Of a DNA stretch of 36,112 nt, positions 1 to 8,878 are shown piece after piece. The notes beneath the pieces were generated by a model. The model ran no database searches. It was not told the DNA's origin and saw nothing but the letters and a program-made list of their open reading frames with translations. Source of the stretch: Curtobacterium oceanosedimentum. Its GTDB lineage: Bacteria > Actinomycetota > Actinomycetes > Actinomycetales > Microbacteriaceae. The DNA lies in assembly GCF_020297365.1 (NCBI RefSeq), contig NZ_JAIXIG010000035.1, forward strand, positions 1-36,112, written 5' to 3'. The translations under genes and the position numbers were made by a program. The first letter of the stretch is position 1. Every line of letters starts with the position of its first letter.

Positions 1-74
1 TGGGGTGGTGGGGACCGGCCGCGCCGTCACGCGGATCAGGTGCGCGACGCCGCGACCGGCCGTTCGGGGGCCCG

Positions 75-1538
75 TCAGGCGGGCTGCTCGCCGGCCGTGG
101 CGGGCTGGGTGCCGGGCGCCGTGGGCTGCTCGCCGGCCGTCGCGGGCTGGGCGCCGGTCCCGGCGGGCTGGGCAGCGGCCGCCGTGGGCGCGTCGGCCGT
201 GGGTGCCGACTCGGTGCGGCTCACGCCCACGCCCCGCACCAGGCCGGTCTTGCCGGCGATCACGTAGAGCACGAACGCGATGACCACGGAGTTGATCGAG
301 GGGATGCCGACGGCCACGAAGTACCCGATCAGCGAGGCGACCGCCCAGATCACCAGGGTGGCCGGCACCCAGGTCGGCGAGGTCGCGGGGATGTTCTCGG
401 CGCCGCTCAGCTCACGCCGCCACCGCTTCACCACGAAGTACTCGGCGACCATGATCCCGGCGATCGGCGGGAAGACGACCCCGAGCACCGTGAGGAACGG
501 GGCGAGTGCGCCGAGGAACCCGACCGCGGCGAGCACCGACCCGACGACACCCATCACGAGCGTGACCAGGCCGCGGTTCACCTGCTTGCCGAACACCGCG
601 TCGATGAAGTTCGTCACGCCCAGGCTCGAGCTGTAGATGTTCCAGTCGTTGATCTTGAACGTCCCGAGCAGGATCACCAGGATGCCGACCCAGCCGACGC
701 TCGACGTGATCACGCGGGTGATGTCCGCGGAGCCGACGGCGTGTGCGAGCAGGACGCCCGCCAGGCCGATCACGTACTCACCGAGCGTCACGCCGAGCAG
801 GGTCTGCTTCACGACGTCGCCGGTGGTGCGGTTGAAGCGCGTCATGTCGGGCGTGATGACCGCACCGACGATGAACCCGCCGGCGACGAGCGTGGTGCCC
901 GCGACGAAGCTGAGCTCCGGGCCGGCCGGGGCCCGCGCGGCGAGCTCGGCGATCGAGTGCTGGCTCAGCTCGACCACCACCGCCCAGCCCACCAGGACGA
1001 GGAACAGCGGCACGGTCACGTTCGCCAGCCACTGCATCGAGTTGAACCCGCGCAGGACGATCGCCGTGACGAGCAGCCCGAACACGAGCGACCAGGCCCA
1101 TGCGGGCAGGATCGGCAGGATCGCGACGAGCCCGGCTGCCGAGACGCCCGACTGGATGCCGAACCAGCCGATCAGGCTCAGGCCGATCGCCAGGCCCACC
1201 AGCGCCGACCCGGCCTTGCCGAACCCGGTCCAGCGGGCGATGACCGACGTGTTCAGCCCCTCGCGCACGCCGATGACACCGACGAGCACCGAGACGATCT
1301 CGAGGATGACGGCACCGAGCGTGATCGCCCAGAAGGCCTCCCAGAAGCCCATGCCGAAGCCGAGCGTCGCGCCGAGCAGGAACTGCGACAGGGCCGAGAT
1401 CTGTCCGAATCGCTGCACGGCGACCTGGAACCAGCCGTAGCGGGCGGACATCGGGACACGGCTGAGCGAGTAGTCGTCGACGACGACCGACTCGCCGCGC
1501 GGGCTTCGTGGTGCTGACACTGCGGTCTCGCTGGCCAT
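75..1538 (-). CDS. NCS1-family cytosine/purine (nucleobase) permease
   Basis: Integral membrane symporter of the NCS1 family (CodB-like), expected to import a nucleobase or related compound with H+ or Na+. The 487-residue protein begins with a hydrophilic tail carrying the DDYSLSRVP segment typical of these permeases. About twelve hydrophobic helices follow, including FGQISALSQFLLGATLGFG near residue 45 and a Gly-rich GWFGIQSGVSAAGL segment. I chose the ATG at 1538 because GAGGAG stands 6 bases before it; the frame is open to 1619 but that stretch has no ribosome binding site. The last 40 residues are an Ala/Gln/Pro/Thr-rich tail made of repeats. It is divergent from nucS with 175 bp between. 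The substrate cannot be told from sequence; cytosine, allantoin or another purine are all possible. Confidence 0.88.
   Translation of the reverse strand: MASETAVSAPRSPRGESVVVDDYSLSRVPMSARYGWFQVAVQRFGQISALSQFLLGATLGFGMGFWEAFWAITLGAVILEIVSVLVGVIGVREGLNTSVIARWTGFGKAGSALVGLAIGLSLIGWFGIQSGVSAAGLVAILPILPAWAWSLVFGLLVTAIVLRGFNSMQWLANVTVPLFLVLVGWAVVVELSQHSIAELAARAPAGPELSFVAGTTLVAGGFIVGAVITPDMTRFNRTTGDVVKQTLLGVTLGEYVIGLAGVLLAHAVGSADITRVITSSVGWVGILVILLGTFKINDWNIYSSSLGVTNFIDAVFGKQVNRGLVTLVMGVVGSVLAAVGFLGALAPFLTVLGVVFPPIAGIMVAEYFVVKRWRRELSGAENIPATSPTWVPATLVIWAVASLIGYFVAVGIPSINSVVIAFVLYVIAGKTGLVRGVGVSRTESAPTADAPTAAAAQPAGTGAQPATAGEQPTAPGTQPATAGEQPA
81..155. repeat. Coding tandem repeat in permease C-terminus
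   Basis: A unit of about 33 bp (positions 81-113 and 123-155) recurs at an offset of 42 bp, differing at only two or three positions. It encodes the reiterated QPATAGEQP-type tail of the permease. The offset is a multiple of three, so copy-number change would keep the frame. Confidence 0.7.
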
Positions 1539-1701
1539 GGGGGCTCCTCGGGGAAGGATTCGGCGTGGGGGCCGATCGGATTGGGAGCCACGGTAGGACC
1601 CTGCCGTCGCGGCGTACATGTGCAGAACGTCGTTACGGGCACGTGAATCCGGGCACAGTGCACCGGCCGAGTCGCTCGCACGTCGGCGAACGCCCGCCCG
1701 T

Positions 1702-1707
1702 TAGGCT
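1702..1707 (+). promoter_or_regulatory. Candidate -10 element of leaderless nucS mRNA
   Basis: TAGGCT ends 6 bases before the GTG start of nucS at 1714, and no Shine-Dalgarno sequence lies between. A TANNNT box at this distance puts transcription start on or next to the start codon, as in many actinobacterial leaderless genes. No clear -35 is visible. Confidence 0.4.
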
Positions 1708-1713
1708 TCCGAG

Positions 1714-2409
1714 GTGCGTCTCGTCATCGCCCGTTGCTCCGTCGACTACGCGGGCCGGCTCTCCGCCCACCTGCCGCTCGCGACCCGCCTGCTCATGCTC
1801 AAGGCGGACGGCTCGCTGCTCGTGCACTCCGACGGCGGCAGCTACAAGCCGCTGAACTGGATGAGCCCGCCGTGCTCGATCGAGATCAGCGAACCCGACG
1901 ACGAGCAGTCGAGCGCCGGCATCACGCAGGTGTGGACGGTCACGCAGAAGAAGACGCAGGACAAGCTCATCGTGTCCCTGCACGAGGTCGTCGCCGACGA
2001 GTCCCACGACCTGGGCGTCGACCCGGGCCTGGTGAAGGACGGGGTCGAGGCGCACCTGCAGCAGCTGCTCGCGGAGCAGATCGAGCTGCTCGGGGACGGC
2101 CACACCCTGGTGCGCCGCGAGTACATGACCGCCATCGGCCCGGTCGACATCCTGGCGCGTGACGACGCGGGAGCGAGCGTCGCGGTCGAGATGAAGCGGA
2201 ACGCCGGCATCGACGCGGTCGAGCAGCTCACCCGGTACCTCGAGCTCATGAACCGCGACCCGCACCTGCGTCCGGTGCAGGGCGTGCTCGCCGCGCAGAC
2301 GGTCGCGCCGCAGGCGCGCACGCTCGCCGAGGACCGCGGCATCCGCGTCCTCGTGCTCGACTACGACGCGATGCGCGGCATCGAGGGCGGGCACACCCGC
2401 CTGTTCTGA
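1714..2409 (+). CDS. nucS: Endonuclease NucS (EndoMS), non-canonical mismatch repair
   Basis: Mismatch-specific DNA endonuclease that replaces MutS/MutL in actinobacteria and archaea, cutting both strands at G:T, G:G and T:T mispairs. The 231-residue protein has the usual two parts: an N-terminal DNA-binding/dimer domain (about 1-110) and a C-terminal RecB-like nuclease domain. Visible catalytic residues of the PD-(D/E)XK core are Asp145 in GPVDILARD, Glu159 and Lys161 in VAVEMKRN, and Gln171 in EQLTRYLE. The protein ends in TRLF, which fits the C-terminal sliding-clamp-binding tail of bacterial NucS (inference). The GTG start is set by the family N-terminus [16 protein letters not shown], and the mRNA looks leaderless. 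Length matches the family. Confidence 0.96.
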   Translation: MRLVIARCSVDYAGRLSAHLPLATRLLMLKADGSLLVHSDGGSYKPLNWMSPPCSIEISEPDDEQSSAGITQVWTVTQKKTQDKLIVSLHEVVADESHDLGVDPGLVKDGVEAHLQQLLAEQIELLGDGHTLVRREYMTAIGPVDILARDDAGASVAVEMKRNAGIDAVEQLTRYLELMNRDPHLRPVQGVLAAQTVAPQARTLAEDRGIRVLVLDYDAMRGIEGGHTRLF

Positions 2410-2519
2410 CCGGCGCCGGACCGTCCGGTCCCCCGGCCTGGAGGCGCGGCGTGCGCCCGCCCCGTCACCGCCGCAACCCGGGTGGTCGCCCGCCACCGCC
2501 CGGCTAGGGTGGGCAGGAC

Positions 2520-3194
2520 ATGACCAGCCCGTTCTCCGCCATCCTGTTCGACCTCGACGGCACCATCAGCGACTCCGCTCCGGGCATCCTCGAGAGCCTC
2601 ACCCACACCTTCCGCACCGTCGGCGTGCCGGTGCCCGACCACGACACCCTGATGTCGTTCGTGGGCCCGCCGATCATGGACACGTTCCGGATCGCGATGG
2701 GCATGGACGACGAGCTCGCCGACCGCACCCTCGCCGTCTACCGCGAGCACTACTTCTCGCACGGCGCCCTCGACTCGGCGATGTTCCCCGACATCGACGT
2801 CGTGCTGCGCACCCTGCACCAGGCCGGCCTGCCGATCTCCACGGCGACGAGCAAGCCGGAGACCCCCGCGACCTACATCCTCGAGCACTACGGCCTGACC
2901 GGGGACATCGACATCATCACCGGCGCGAGCGACGACGAGGTCCGGTCGAGCAAGGCCGACGTCGTCGAGGAGGCACTGCGCCGGCTCGAGGCGCGGGGTT
3001 TCGACATCAGCCGGCCGGTGCTCATCGGCGACCGGGAGCACGACGTCCAGGGCGCGACCGTGCACGGCGTCCCGGTCGTCTTCGCCGAGTGGGGCTACGG
3101 CGCTCCGCACGAGGCCGAGGGCACCATCGCCCGGGCCGCGACCCCGCTCGACCTGCTGCCGATCCTGCTGCCGTCCTCGCCGCCGTCCGCATGA
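2520..3194 (+). CDS. HAD-superfamily hydrolase, phosphoglycolate phosphatase-like
   Basis: Soluble HAD phosphatase of the Gph/PGMB type, 224 residues, which dephosphorylates a small phospho-metabolite. Motif I is FDLDGT with nucleophile Asp11 and Asp13. Motif II is the STATSK segment, a lysine lies in the RSSKADVVEEA region, and motif IV is IGDREHD with Asp171 and Asp175. The helical cap lies between motifs I and II. The start at 2520 gives the canonical N-terminus. TAGGGT at 2505-2510 ends 9 bases before it, so the leader is probably very short. Its stop codon overlaps the ATG of the following transporter (ATGA), so the two are translationally coupled. Substrate unknown; housekeeping 2-phosphoglycolate removal is possible but not shown. 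Confidence 0.88.
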   Translation: MTSPFSAILFDLDGTISDSAPGILESLTHTFRTVGVPVPDHDTLMSFVGPPIMDTFRIAMGMDDELADRTLAVYREHYFSHGALDSAMFPDIDVVLRTLHQAGLPISTATSKPETPATYILEHYGLTGDIDIITGASDDEVRSSKADVVEEALRRLEARGFDISRPVLIGDREHDVQGATVHGVPVVFAEWGYGAPHEAEGTIARAATPLDLLPILLPSSPPSA

Positions 3195-4471
3195 GCGGCG
3201 AGGTCGCCCGGCAGGGGCTCCGCGGCGCCGCTTGGCTGCTGCCGGCCGCCATCGTCCTCATCGCGCTGAACTTCCGCGGCCCGATCGTCGCGACCGCCCC
3301 GGTCATCGGCGACGTCCGCGCCGACCTCGGGCTGACCGCGACGATCGCCGGCCTGCTCACGACGATCCCGGTGCTGTGCTTCGCGCTGGCGACGCCGTTC
3401 GCCAGCTGGGTCATCGCGAAGGCCGACCCCGAGCGGGCGGTGTCACTGTCGCTCGTCATCGTGCTCGTCGGCACCGTCGTCCGGTCCGTCCCGAGCTCGG
3501 CCGCGCTGCTCATCGGCACCGCGGTCATCGGCATCGGCATCACGATCGGCAACGTGGTGATCCCGGTCGTGATCCGGCGTGACACCTCGCCGGAGCGCGT
3601 CGGCCTGGTCACCGGGGTCTACACGTCGGCGCTCAACGTCGGGTCGATGATCACGTCGCTCGGCACCGCTCCCCTGGCCGCGCTGTGGGGTTGGCCGGTC
3701 GCCATCGCGATCTGGGCGCTCTTCGCCCTGATCGCCGCGGCGGCCTGGACCTACGCGGTCGGCGGTCGCGCGGCCTGGCGACGCCCGCTGCCGACGGCGC
3801 AGGACGAACCCCTGCCCGTGACCGGTCCGATCGACCAGGTGCTCGACACCGGCGCGATCCGCACCGCACGGGCCGCCGAGGCCGCACGCGTCGCCGCTGC
3901 CGAACCGATCCGGCCCGCGCGACGGCTCATCACCTGGGGCCTGACGCTGGCGTTCGGCGGCCAGGCGTTCTCGTACTACGCCCTCACCGCCTGGATCCCG
4001 ACCCTGCTGCACGACGAGATCGGCTTCTCGAAGGCGTCGTCGGGCGCGAGCTCGTCGGTGTTCCAGATCCTCGCCGTGGTCGGGGCGCTCGGGGTCCCGC
4101 TGCTCGCGACGCGGTGGCGGCCCCGCGCGATCATCGCCCTGGTCGGGTTCCTCTGGCTCGCGATGCCGCTCGGCCTGCTGTTCGCGCCGCAGCTCTGGTT
4201 GCTGTGGTCGGTGCTGGGCGGGGCTGCACAGGGCGGCGGCATCACCGTGATCTTCATCGTGATCGTCCGCATCGTGTCGAGCGACGCCGACGCCCGGCGG
4301 ATGTCCGCCTTCGTGCAGGGCGGTGGGTACCTGTTGGGCTCGGCCGGACCCCTCGTCGCGGGTGCGCTGCACGGAGCGACGGGCACCTGGACCGCACCGC
4401 TGCTCGTCGTGCTCGTCTCGGTGCTGACCCTCGGCGTCGCGGGGACGATCGCCGCACGCCGGGTCGCCTGA
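3191..4471 (+). CDS. MFS transporter, CynX/NimT type
   Basis: Twelve-helix major facilitator of 426 residues. The N-terminus has the CynX/NimT hallmark ALNFRGPIVATAPVI in helix 1, and a DLGLT segment leads into helix 2. A long basic/Ala-rich cytoplasmic loop (about residues 195-240) separates two six-helix halves. Relatives handle cyanate, 2-nitroimidazole or other small molecules, or act as drug effluxers. The ATG overlaps the stop of the HAD gene by four bases, which fixes the start; the frame is open further upstream only because it runs through the HAD gene. It converges on the NmrA gene, with a perfect inverted repeat between them. Confidence 0.85.
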   Translation: MSGEVARQGLRGAAWLLPAAIVLIALNFRGPIVATAPVIGDVRADLGLTATIAGLLTTIPVLCFALATPFASWVIAKADPERAVSLSLVIVLVGTVVRSVPSSAALLIGTAVIGIGITIGNVVIPVVIRRDTSPERVGLVTGVYTSALNVGSMITSLGTAPLAALWGWPVAIAIWALFALIAAAAWTYAVGGRAAWRRPLPTAQDEPLPVTGPIDQVLDTGAIRTARAAEAARVAAAEPIRPARRLITWGLTLAFGGQAFSYYALTAWIPTLLHDEIGFSKASSGASSSVFQILAVVGALGVPLLATRWRPRAIIALVGFLWLAMPLGLLFAPQLWLLWSVLGGAAQGGGITVIFIVIVRIVSSDADARRMSAFVQGGGYLLGSAGPLVAGALHGATGTWTAPLLVVLVSVLTLGVAGTIAARRVA

Positions 4472-4487
4472 GCTCACCTGCGCCACG

Positions 4488-4546
4488 CTTCGTGAGCAGG
4501 AATGGTCGAGTGGTCGCGCGCAACCCGACCATTCCTGCTCACGAAG
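4488..4546. repeat. Perfect 21-bp inverted repeat between convergent genes
   Basis: The left arm 4488-4508 (CTTCGTGAGCAGGAATGG plus TCG) and the right arm 4526-4546 are exact reverse complements around a 17-nt loop. The repeat sits 16 bp after the MFS stop and 30 bp after the NmrA stop on the other strand. It could act as a bidirectional terminator, but it has no T-tract and its sequence differs from the other hairpins here. It may be an interspersed repeat of the genome. Confidence 0.75.
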
Positions 4547-4576
4547 TGCGCACGCGACCGCGACGCACTCCCGCGG

Positions 4577-5410
4577 TCAGCGCGCCTCCAGGACCTCGCG
4601 CAGGGACATCGGCGCCCGCCCCGTGATCCGCTCGACGTCGCCCGACACCTGCGCGAGTGCCCCCTCGGCGATCGCCGTGTAGGTGCTCACCCACGCGTCG
4701 GCCTGCCACGGCTCCGGGTCCCACTGCGCCCGTGACGCGTACGCCTCGTCGAGCGTCTCCGGGTGGTAGCTGACGCTGCGGCCGCGCACCTCGGACACGA
4801 TCGCGGCCGCCTGGGCGAGGGTGATCGCCTCCGGCCCGGTCAGGTCGTACGTCTGGTCACGGTGCGCGTCCGGGTCGTGCAGCACCGCGGTCGCGACCCG
4901 CGCCACGTCGGCCCGGGCCACCGCGGCCATGGCGCCGTCGCCGGCCGGCCCGCGGATCACGCCGTCCTCGCCCACCAGGTCCTCGACGAAGTCCAGGTAG
5001 AAGCTGTCGCGCAGGAACGTGAACGCCATCCCGCTCTCGCGGATCGCCTGCTCGGTCGCCCAGTGGTCGCGCCCCAGCGTGAAGGTCGCGTCCGGCGCCG
5101 CGCCGAGGAACGACGTGTAGACGACGTGCCGCACGCCGGCCTCGGCGGCGGCCCGGACGAACGTGCGGTGCTGGTCGAGGCGGTCCTCGGCCTCGGCGCC
5201 GGACACCATGAGCAGGACCTCGACCCCGTCGAGCGCCGCCCGGCTCGCCTCGGCGTCGGCGTAGGTCGCGACGGCGACGTCCGTGCCCGGCAGCTGCGGG
5301 GCGCGCGACGCGTCACGCACGAGCATCCGGAACGGCACGCCGTCCGCGGCGAGCGCGGCGCTGACTGCGCCGCCGATGTTGCCGGTCGCTCCGGTGATGG
5401 CGATGGTCAT
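4577..5410 (-). CDS. NmrA/QorB-like NAD(P)-binding oxidoreductase
   Basis: Atypical short-chain dehydrogenase of 277 residues, probably an NAD(P)H:quinone-type reductase or redox sensor. It starts with a Rossmann motif, [14 protein letters not shown] at residues 7-20. It then has the family segments VVYTSFLGA and [12 protein letters not shown] and a C-terminal substrate-side domain. The catalytic Tyr-xxx-Lys of classical SDRs is not evident, as expected for NmrA-type members. GAGGAG precedes the ATG by 6 bases. A paralogue of the same type lies at 22412. It is followed on the opposite strand by the MFS gene; upstream on the same strand lies a P-loop kinase gene, 52 bp away. Confidence 0.85.
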   Translation of the reverse strand: MTIAITGATGNIGGAVSAALAADGVPFRMLVRDASRAPQLPGTDVAVATYADAEASRAALDGVEVLLMVSGAEAEDRLDQHRTFVRAAAEAGVRHVVYTSFLGAAPDATFTLGRDHWATEQAIRESGMAFTFLRDSFYLDFVEDLVGEDGVIRGPAGDGAMAAVARADVARVATAVLHDPDAHRDQTYDLTGPEAITLAQAAAIVSEVRGRSVSYHPETLDEAYASRAQWDPEPWQADAWVSTYTAIAEGALAQVSGDVERITGRAPMSLREVLEAR

Positions 5411-5462
5411 GGTCGCTCCTCGTGTGGTGTCGGCTCGGTGGTGCGGTCACTTCGGTCGTCGG

Positions 5463-6104
5463 TCACGTCCACACCGTCCTGGAGGCCCGGATCACCGTGG
5501 GCGCGACCCTCGCGGCGTTCACGCCGTCCACCTCCACCGCCCAGGTGCGGGCCGCGTCGTGGTCGCGGCCGTGCCGCACGTGCCGGCCGACCAGGCGGTC
5601 GAGGCGCACGTCGTCGTCGACGGCGCAGAACCAGGTCTCGGTGAACAGTCCGGCGAGCGCCGACCACGGTGCGGCGTCGTCGAGCAGGTAGTTCCCCTCG
5701 GACACCACCAACCGGGTCGCACGCGGCACCGCGATGCTGCCCGCGACGGGCTCGTCGACGCGTCGGTCGAAGTCCGGCGCCCACACGACGTCCTCGTCGG
5801 CGGCGACCAGCCTGCGCACGAGCGCGACGTAGCCGTCGGCGTCGAAGGTGTCGGCCGCGCCCTTGCGATCGTGCCGGCCGAGGGCGTCGAGCGCCGCGTT
5901 CGACAGGTGGAACCCGTCCATCGGGACCTGCACGGCCGTGCCCACGCCGAGGCGGTCGTCCACGGCGGCCACGACGCGCTGCGCGAGCGTGGACTTGCCC
6001 GCACCCGGCGCCCCGGCGATGCCGAGCACCGCGCGGCTGCCGGAACGAGCCAGTTCGACGGCACGCTCGACGGCCTGGTCGACGGTGGTGCCCGGGTCGC
6101 TCAC
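5463..6104 (-). CDS. P-loop nucleoside/nucleotide kinase family protein
   Basis: Soluble kinase of the uridine kinase/phosphoribulokinase/pantothenate kinase fold, 213 residues. Walker A is GAPGAGKST with Lys37. The next strand carries [10 protein letters not shown], where Asp and His are typical of this group, followed by a lid region rich in Arg ([12 protein letters not shown]). Similar proteins are annotated as fructose, uridine or general nucleoside/nucleotide kinases; the acceptor cannot be assigned. I chose the GTG at 6104 because GAGGATGGGG lies just upstream and the protein then begins like its family; the frame is open for another 600 bp through the VOC gene. It is divergent from the VOC gene, with 54 bp between starts. 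Confidence 0.83.
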   Translation of the reverse strand: MSDPGTTVDQAVERAVELARSGSRAVLGIAGAPGAGKSTLAQRVVAAVDDRLGVGTAVQVPMDGFHLSNAALDALGRHDRKGAADTFDADGYVALVRRLVAADEDVVWAPDFDRRVDEPVAGSIAVPRATRLVVSEGNYLLDDAAPWSALAGLFTETWFCAVDDDVRLDRLVGRHVRHGRDHDAARTWAVEVDGVNAARVAPTVIRASRTVWT

Positions 6105-6158
6105 GGCCCCATCCTCGCAGAGCGCACCGACGTCGCGGGGCGGTGGTTCACTTGCCGC

Positions 6159-6527
6159 ATGGTCGATGCGACGAAGGCGTTCAGTGGGTTCTCGGTGCGC
6201 GACGTGCCCGAGGCGACGGCGTTCTACCGGGACGTCCTGGGGGTCGAGGTCACCGAGGACCACGGCATGCTCTTCCTGCAGCTCGGCGGTGGCCACCGGG
6301 TGCTCGTCTACCCGAAGGGTCCCGCCCACGAACCGGCGACCTTCACGGTGCTGAACTTCCCGGTGCCGGACGTCGACGCCGCGGTCGACGAGCTCACCGC
6401 GGAGGGCATCACGTTCCTGCAGTACGAGGGGATGACCGACGACCGGGGTGTGAACCGGACGGGCGGGCCGCTCATCGCCTGGTTCACCGACCCGTCGGGC
6501 AACGTCCTCAGTGTCGTCGAGGAGTGA
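6159..6527 (+). CDS. VOC-family (glyoxalase/bleomycin resistance-like) protein
   Basis: Single-domain vicinal-oxygen-chelate protein of 122 residues with two beta-alpha-beta-beta-beta repeats. The first includes [20 protein letters not shown]; the second starts near [14 protein letters not shown] and ends in the characteristic [13 protein letters not shown]. Family members are metal-dependent lyases, dioxygenases or antibiotic-binding proteins, and most small stand-alone ones are uncharacterised. The ATG gives the standard N-terminus. No good ribosome binding site is visible, so translation may be weak or from a short leader. Expressed divergently from the P-loop kinase gene. Confidence 0.85.
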   Translation: MVDATKAFSGFSVRDVPEATAFYRDVLGVEVTEDHGMLFLQLGGGHRVLVYPKGPAHEPATFTVLNFPVPDVDAAVDELTAEGITFLQYEGMTDDRGVNRTGGPLIAWFTDPSGNVLSVVEE

Positions 6528-6644
6528 CGACGTCCTGAGCCCACGCCGCCGAGGGGCTACCGGTCGATCCGGGCGAGCCAGTCGCGCACCAGGGCGGCCC
6601 GTCATCGGCCGCAGTTCTTCTCTGCCCTGTGCTTCGATACCCCG

Positions 6645-7361
6645 ATGAAGCTCCACGTCGAGGTGCAGGGCCAGGGGGAACGCACGGCGCTGCTCCTGCA
6701 CGGGATGACCGGGTCACGGGAGAGTTGGTGGCGAGTCGTCCCGCTGCTGGTCGCGAGTGGCCACCGCGTCCTCGCGATCGATCTCCCCGGTCACGGGAGG
6801 TCTCCGCGCGATGACACCATGACGGTGGATCGCGCTGCGCGCTCGATCGCGGAGTCCACTGCCGACGAGTGCGGGCCGATGCCAGACCTCGTCATGGGCC
6901 ATTCGTACGGTGGCTTGCTGCTCGCTGCGGCTGTGGACGCCGGGGTGCTCACGCCGAAGCTGTCGGTGTACATCGACACTCCCTTCACCACACGTGGCGG
7001 CTGGGACCGGGCCGAACTGACCGCCGCGTACGAGCAGGACAGGCGCTCCCGGACGGTCGACGGACTCCGAGCATCCCGGCCGTTCTACAGCGACCAGGAC
7101 TGTGTCGTCGAGGCGCGTGCAGCCGAGTGCTTCGACCCCGCCACTGCGGCCGCGCAAGCGACGGGTCCAGGAGTCTCCTTCCAGCCGGAGCCCGGATCGA
7201 TCATCCTCCGAGCGGAGCCGAGCTCGTACGTCGACGACGAGACGGCGGCACTGCACAGCGGCCGTGGCGTGATCGTCCGTGACGTCCCCGGCGCAGCGCA
7301 CTCCGTCTGGTACAGCCACTTCGACGAGTTCGTCGCCGCCCTCCCCGAGGTGTTCACGTGA
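6645..7361 (+). CDS. Alpha/beta-fold hydrolase
   Basis: Soluble alpha/beta hydrolase of 238 residues. The oxyanion region is LLLHGMTGSRESW, a conserved strand-loop reads IDLPGHGRSP, the nucleophile elbow is GHSYGG with Ser87, and the catalytic His219 lies in GAAHSVWYSH. The lid domain is short and contains FYSDQDC. The substrate is unknown (ester, lactone or peptide). Third-base choice is somewhat more relaxed than in neighbouring genes, with more A and T at wobble positions, which might reflect a different origin. There is no clear Shine-Dalgarno before the ATG. It converges on the small membrane protein gene at 7394. Confidence 0.85.
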   Translation: MKLHVEVQGQGERTALLLHGMTGSRESWWRVVPLLVASGHRVLAIDLPGHGRSPRDDTMTVDRAARSIAESTADECGPMPDLVMGHSYGGLLLAAAVDAGVLTPKLSVYIDTPFTTRGGWDRAELTAAYEQDRRSRTVDGLRASRPFYSDQDCVVEARAAECFDPATAAAQATGPGVSFQPEPGSIILRAEPSSYVDDETAALHSGRGVIVRDVPGAAHSVWYSHFDEFVAALPEVFT

Positions 7362-7393
7362 CGATCGCCTCTCGAGGGCTGGTGCGACCCCCG

Positions 7394-7699
7394 CTACGGA
7401 AGTGGTCGCCGTCGGATCCAGACCGAGACCGACACGTGAGCCAGTCCGGCCGCGGCGAGGCAGACCATCGTCCACCCGACCATGCCGTGCCCCGTCGCGA
7501 TGAGGACGACCCCGAGGGCGCTGGCGAGTGCGACCAGCAGTGCGCCGAGCACGAGCATGACCAGGCTGATGACAGGGCTGGCGTTCTGGGTGAGCTGCGC
7601 GTCACGTACCCAGGTCGGGTTCCGGACACGCCACAGCAGGAGCGCGACGGTCCCGACGACGAGCACGATGCCCGCCGCGAGGAGGACCGCTTCAGCCAC
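7394..7699 (-). CDS. Small membrane protein, three predicted helices
   Basis: Unrecognised 101-residue protein. It has hydrophobic helices at about residues 4-23, 44-67 and 73-92, a short basic loop WRVRNPTW after the first, and a basic tail IRRRPLP. The only in-frame start after the upstream stop is GTG at 7699, which lies 15 bp after the Nudix stop, so the two are probably co-transcribed. No function can be given. Confidence 0.6.
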   Translation of the reverse strand: MAEAVLLAAGIVLVVGTVALLLWRVRNPTWVRDAQLTQNASPVISLVMLVLGALLVALASALGVVLIATGHGMVGWTMVCLAAAGLAHVSVSVWIRRRPLP

Positions 7700-7714
7700 G
7701 ACGGGGTGACGCGG

Positions 7715-8155
7715 TCATCGGGACAGGGCACCCGCCCAGCCCAGGGCGATGGGGACGAGCAGCCCGTGCCGGTACTGCGGGAGGTCGGCGATCGGGATCC
7801 ATCGCGCCTCGTCCGTCGAACCGTCGAGCTCGTCGCGCAGGGCACCCCCGACGACGGTCGCCCGGAACACCACCTGCACGGCCTTCATCGGCCGGCCGTT
7901 CCGGTGGATGCGGCGCTCGGCGGGCACGGTGTGGTGGCGGACCCCGAGCAGGGCGCCGACCTCGGCCTCGTAGCCGGTCTCTTCACGGACCTCGCGCGCG
8001 ACGGCCTGCTCGACCGTCTCGTCGAACTCGACCCCGCCGCCCGGCAGCGTCCACGTGCCCGCGTCGGGGTGGCGCAGCCGTGCCAGGAGCACCCGGGACC
8101 CGTCCGTGATCACGCCGTAGGCGGCGAGACGGGTGTCGTAGTCGGTGTACTCCAT
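7715..8155 (-). CDS. Nudix hydrolase
   Basis: Nudix pyrophosphohydrolase of 146 residues, which cleaves a nucleoside diphosphate linked to another group. The complete Nudix box is present: GGGVEFDETVEQAVA followed by REVREETGY, matching G-x5-E-x7-RE-U-x-EE-x-G-U with the metal-binding glutamates intact. The N-terminal strand AAYGVITDGSRVLLARL and the C-terminal DEARWIPIADLPQY are typical of MutT/ADP-ribose pyrophosphatase-like members. The ATG at 8155 is the family start. It is followed closely by the small membrane protein gene and lies downstream of a tetR gene with an 88-bp gap. Confidence 0.92.
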   Translation of the reverse strand: MEYTDYDTRLAAYGVITDGSRVLLARLRHPDAGTWTLPGGGVEFDETVEQAVAREVREETGYEAEVGALLGVRHHTVPAERRIHRNGRPMKAVQVVFRATVVGGALRDELDGSTDEARWIPIADLPQYRHGLLVPIALGWAGALSR

Positions 8156-8243
8156 GGGCCGACCATGCCAGGTGGGTGGGCCGACGACGGCGAGCCGCGC
8201 CGTGCCTCCAGACCGTGCACCGGGCCGCGCGCGGTCGTCGGGT

Positions 8244-8834
8244 TCAGACCGCGACGCGAGCCGCCGCCCAGCCGGCGCGCATCCGCGAGACCGCGCGGTC
8301 GTAACCGGCCAGGGGGTCGCCGTCGTCGCGGATGACGGACTGCAACTGCAGGCCCTCGTACAGTGCGAGCAGCTGCTCGGCGGCGTGCCGGGGGGACGCG
8401 CCCCGCGGCTCGCGACCGGCGACGACGTCGCGCGCGAGCGCGATGGTGACGTCCTCGAACGTCCGTGCGTACTGGGTGCGGAACCAGCCGGTGGCGGCGT
8501 GGTCCGGGTTCGACGTCGCGCTGAGCACGGCCACGCGCAGGCGGACCAGTGCCGGGTCCTCGACACCGGCGACGAGTCGGGCGCGCAGGTACGCGACCGC
8601 GCCCTCGTGCTCGGCGATCGGCCAGAGCGCCCGGCGGCTGCCGTCGACCCAGCGGTCCATGACGGCGACGACCAGGAGCGCCCAGACCGGGTACACCCGC
8701 TGGAGCTCGGCGACCGGGACCCCGGCGTGCGCGGCGACGTCGTCGGGTCCGACCCGGTGGAAGTCCCCGACGCGGTAGGCGCTGATCGCCCCCGCCACGA
8801 TCTGGGCGCGGAGGGCGGCGTCGGTCGTGGGCAT
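8244..8834 (-). CDS. TetR/AcrR-family transcriptional regulator
   Basis: DNA-binding regulator of 196 residues. The N-terminal helix-turn-helix is atypical but recognisable (GDFHRVGPDDVAAHAGVPVAELQRVYP) and is followed by an all-helical ligand domain. A BetI-like C-terminal segment reads AAEQLLALYEGLQLQSV. Because the recognition helix ends in ELQRVYP rather than the usual LYYHF, the operator may be unusual. It starts 44 bp after the stop of the carboxylesterase gene, so it probably shares a transcript with it and may control it. Confidence 0.82.
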   Translation of the reverse strand: MPTTDAALRAQIVAGAISAYRVGDFHRVGPDDVAAHAGVPVAELQRVYPVWALLVVAVMDRWVDGSRRALWPIAEHEGAVAYLRARLVAGVEDPALVRLRVAVLSATSNPDHAATGWFRTQYARTFEDVTIALARDVVAGREPRGASPRHAAEQLLALYEGLQLQSVIRDDGDPLAGYDRAVSRMRAGWAAARVAV

Positions 8835-8878
8835 GGAGACGATTGTGCGGGGACGGTGGGTGCCCCGCGACCGCCAGT

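Noticed and set aside
1..30. Possible GTG start at 30 of another minus-strand gene running off the window.
   Set aside because: Ten codons, no ribosome binding site and no recognisable sequence.
6557..6601. Minus-strand fragment ending RDWLARIDR before a stop, looking like the last residues of a lost gene.
   Set aside because: Only 14 codons between two stops, no recognisable family; too short to call a pseudogene.
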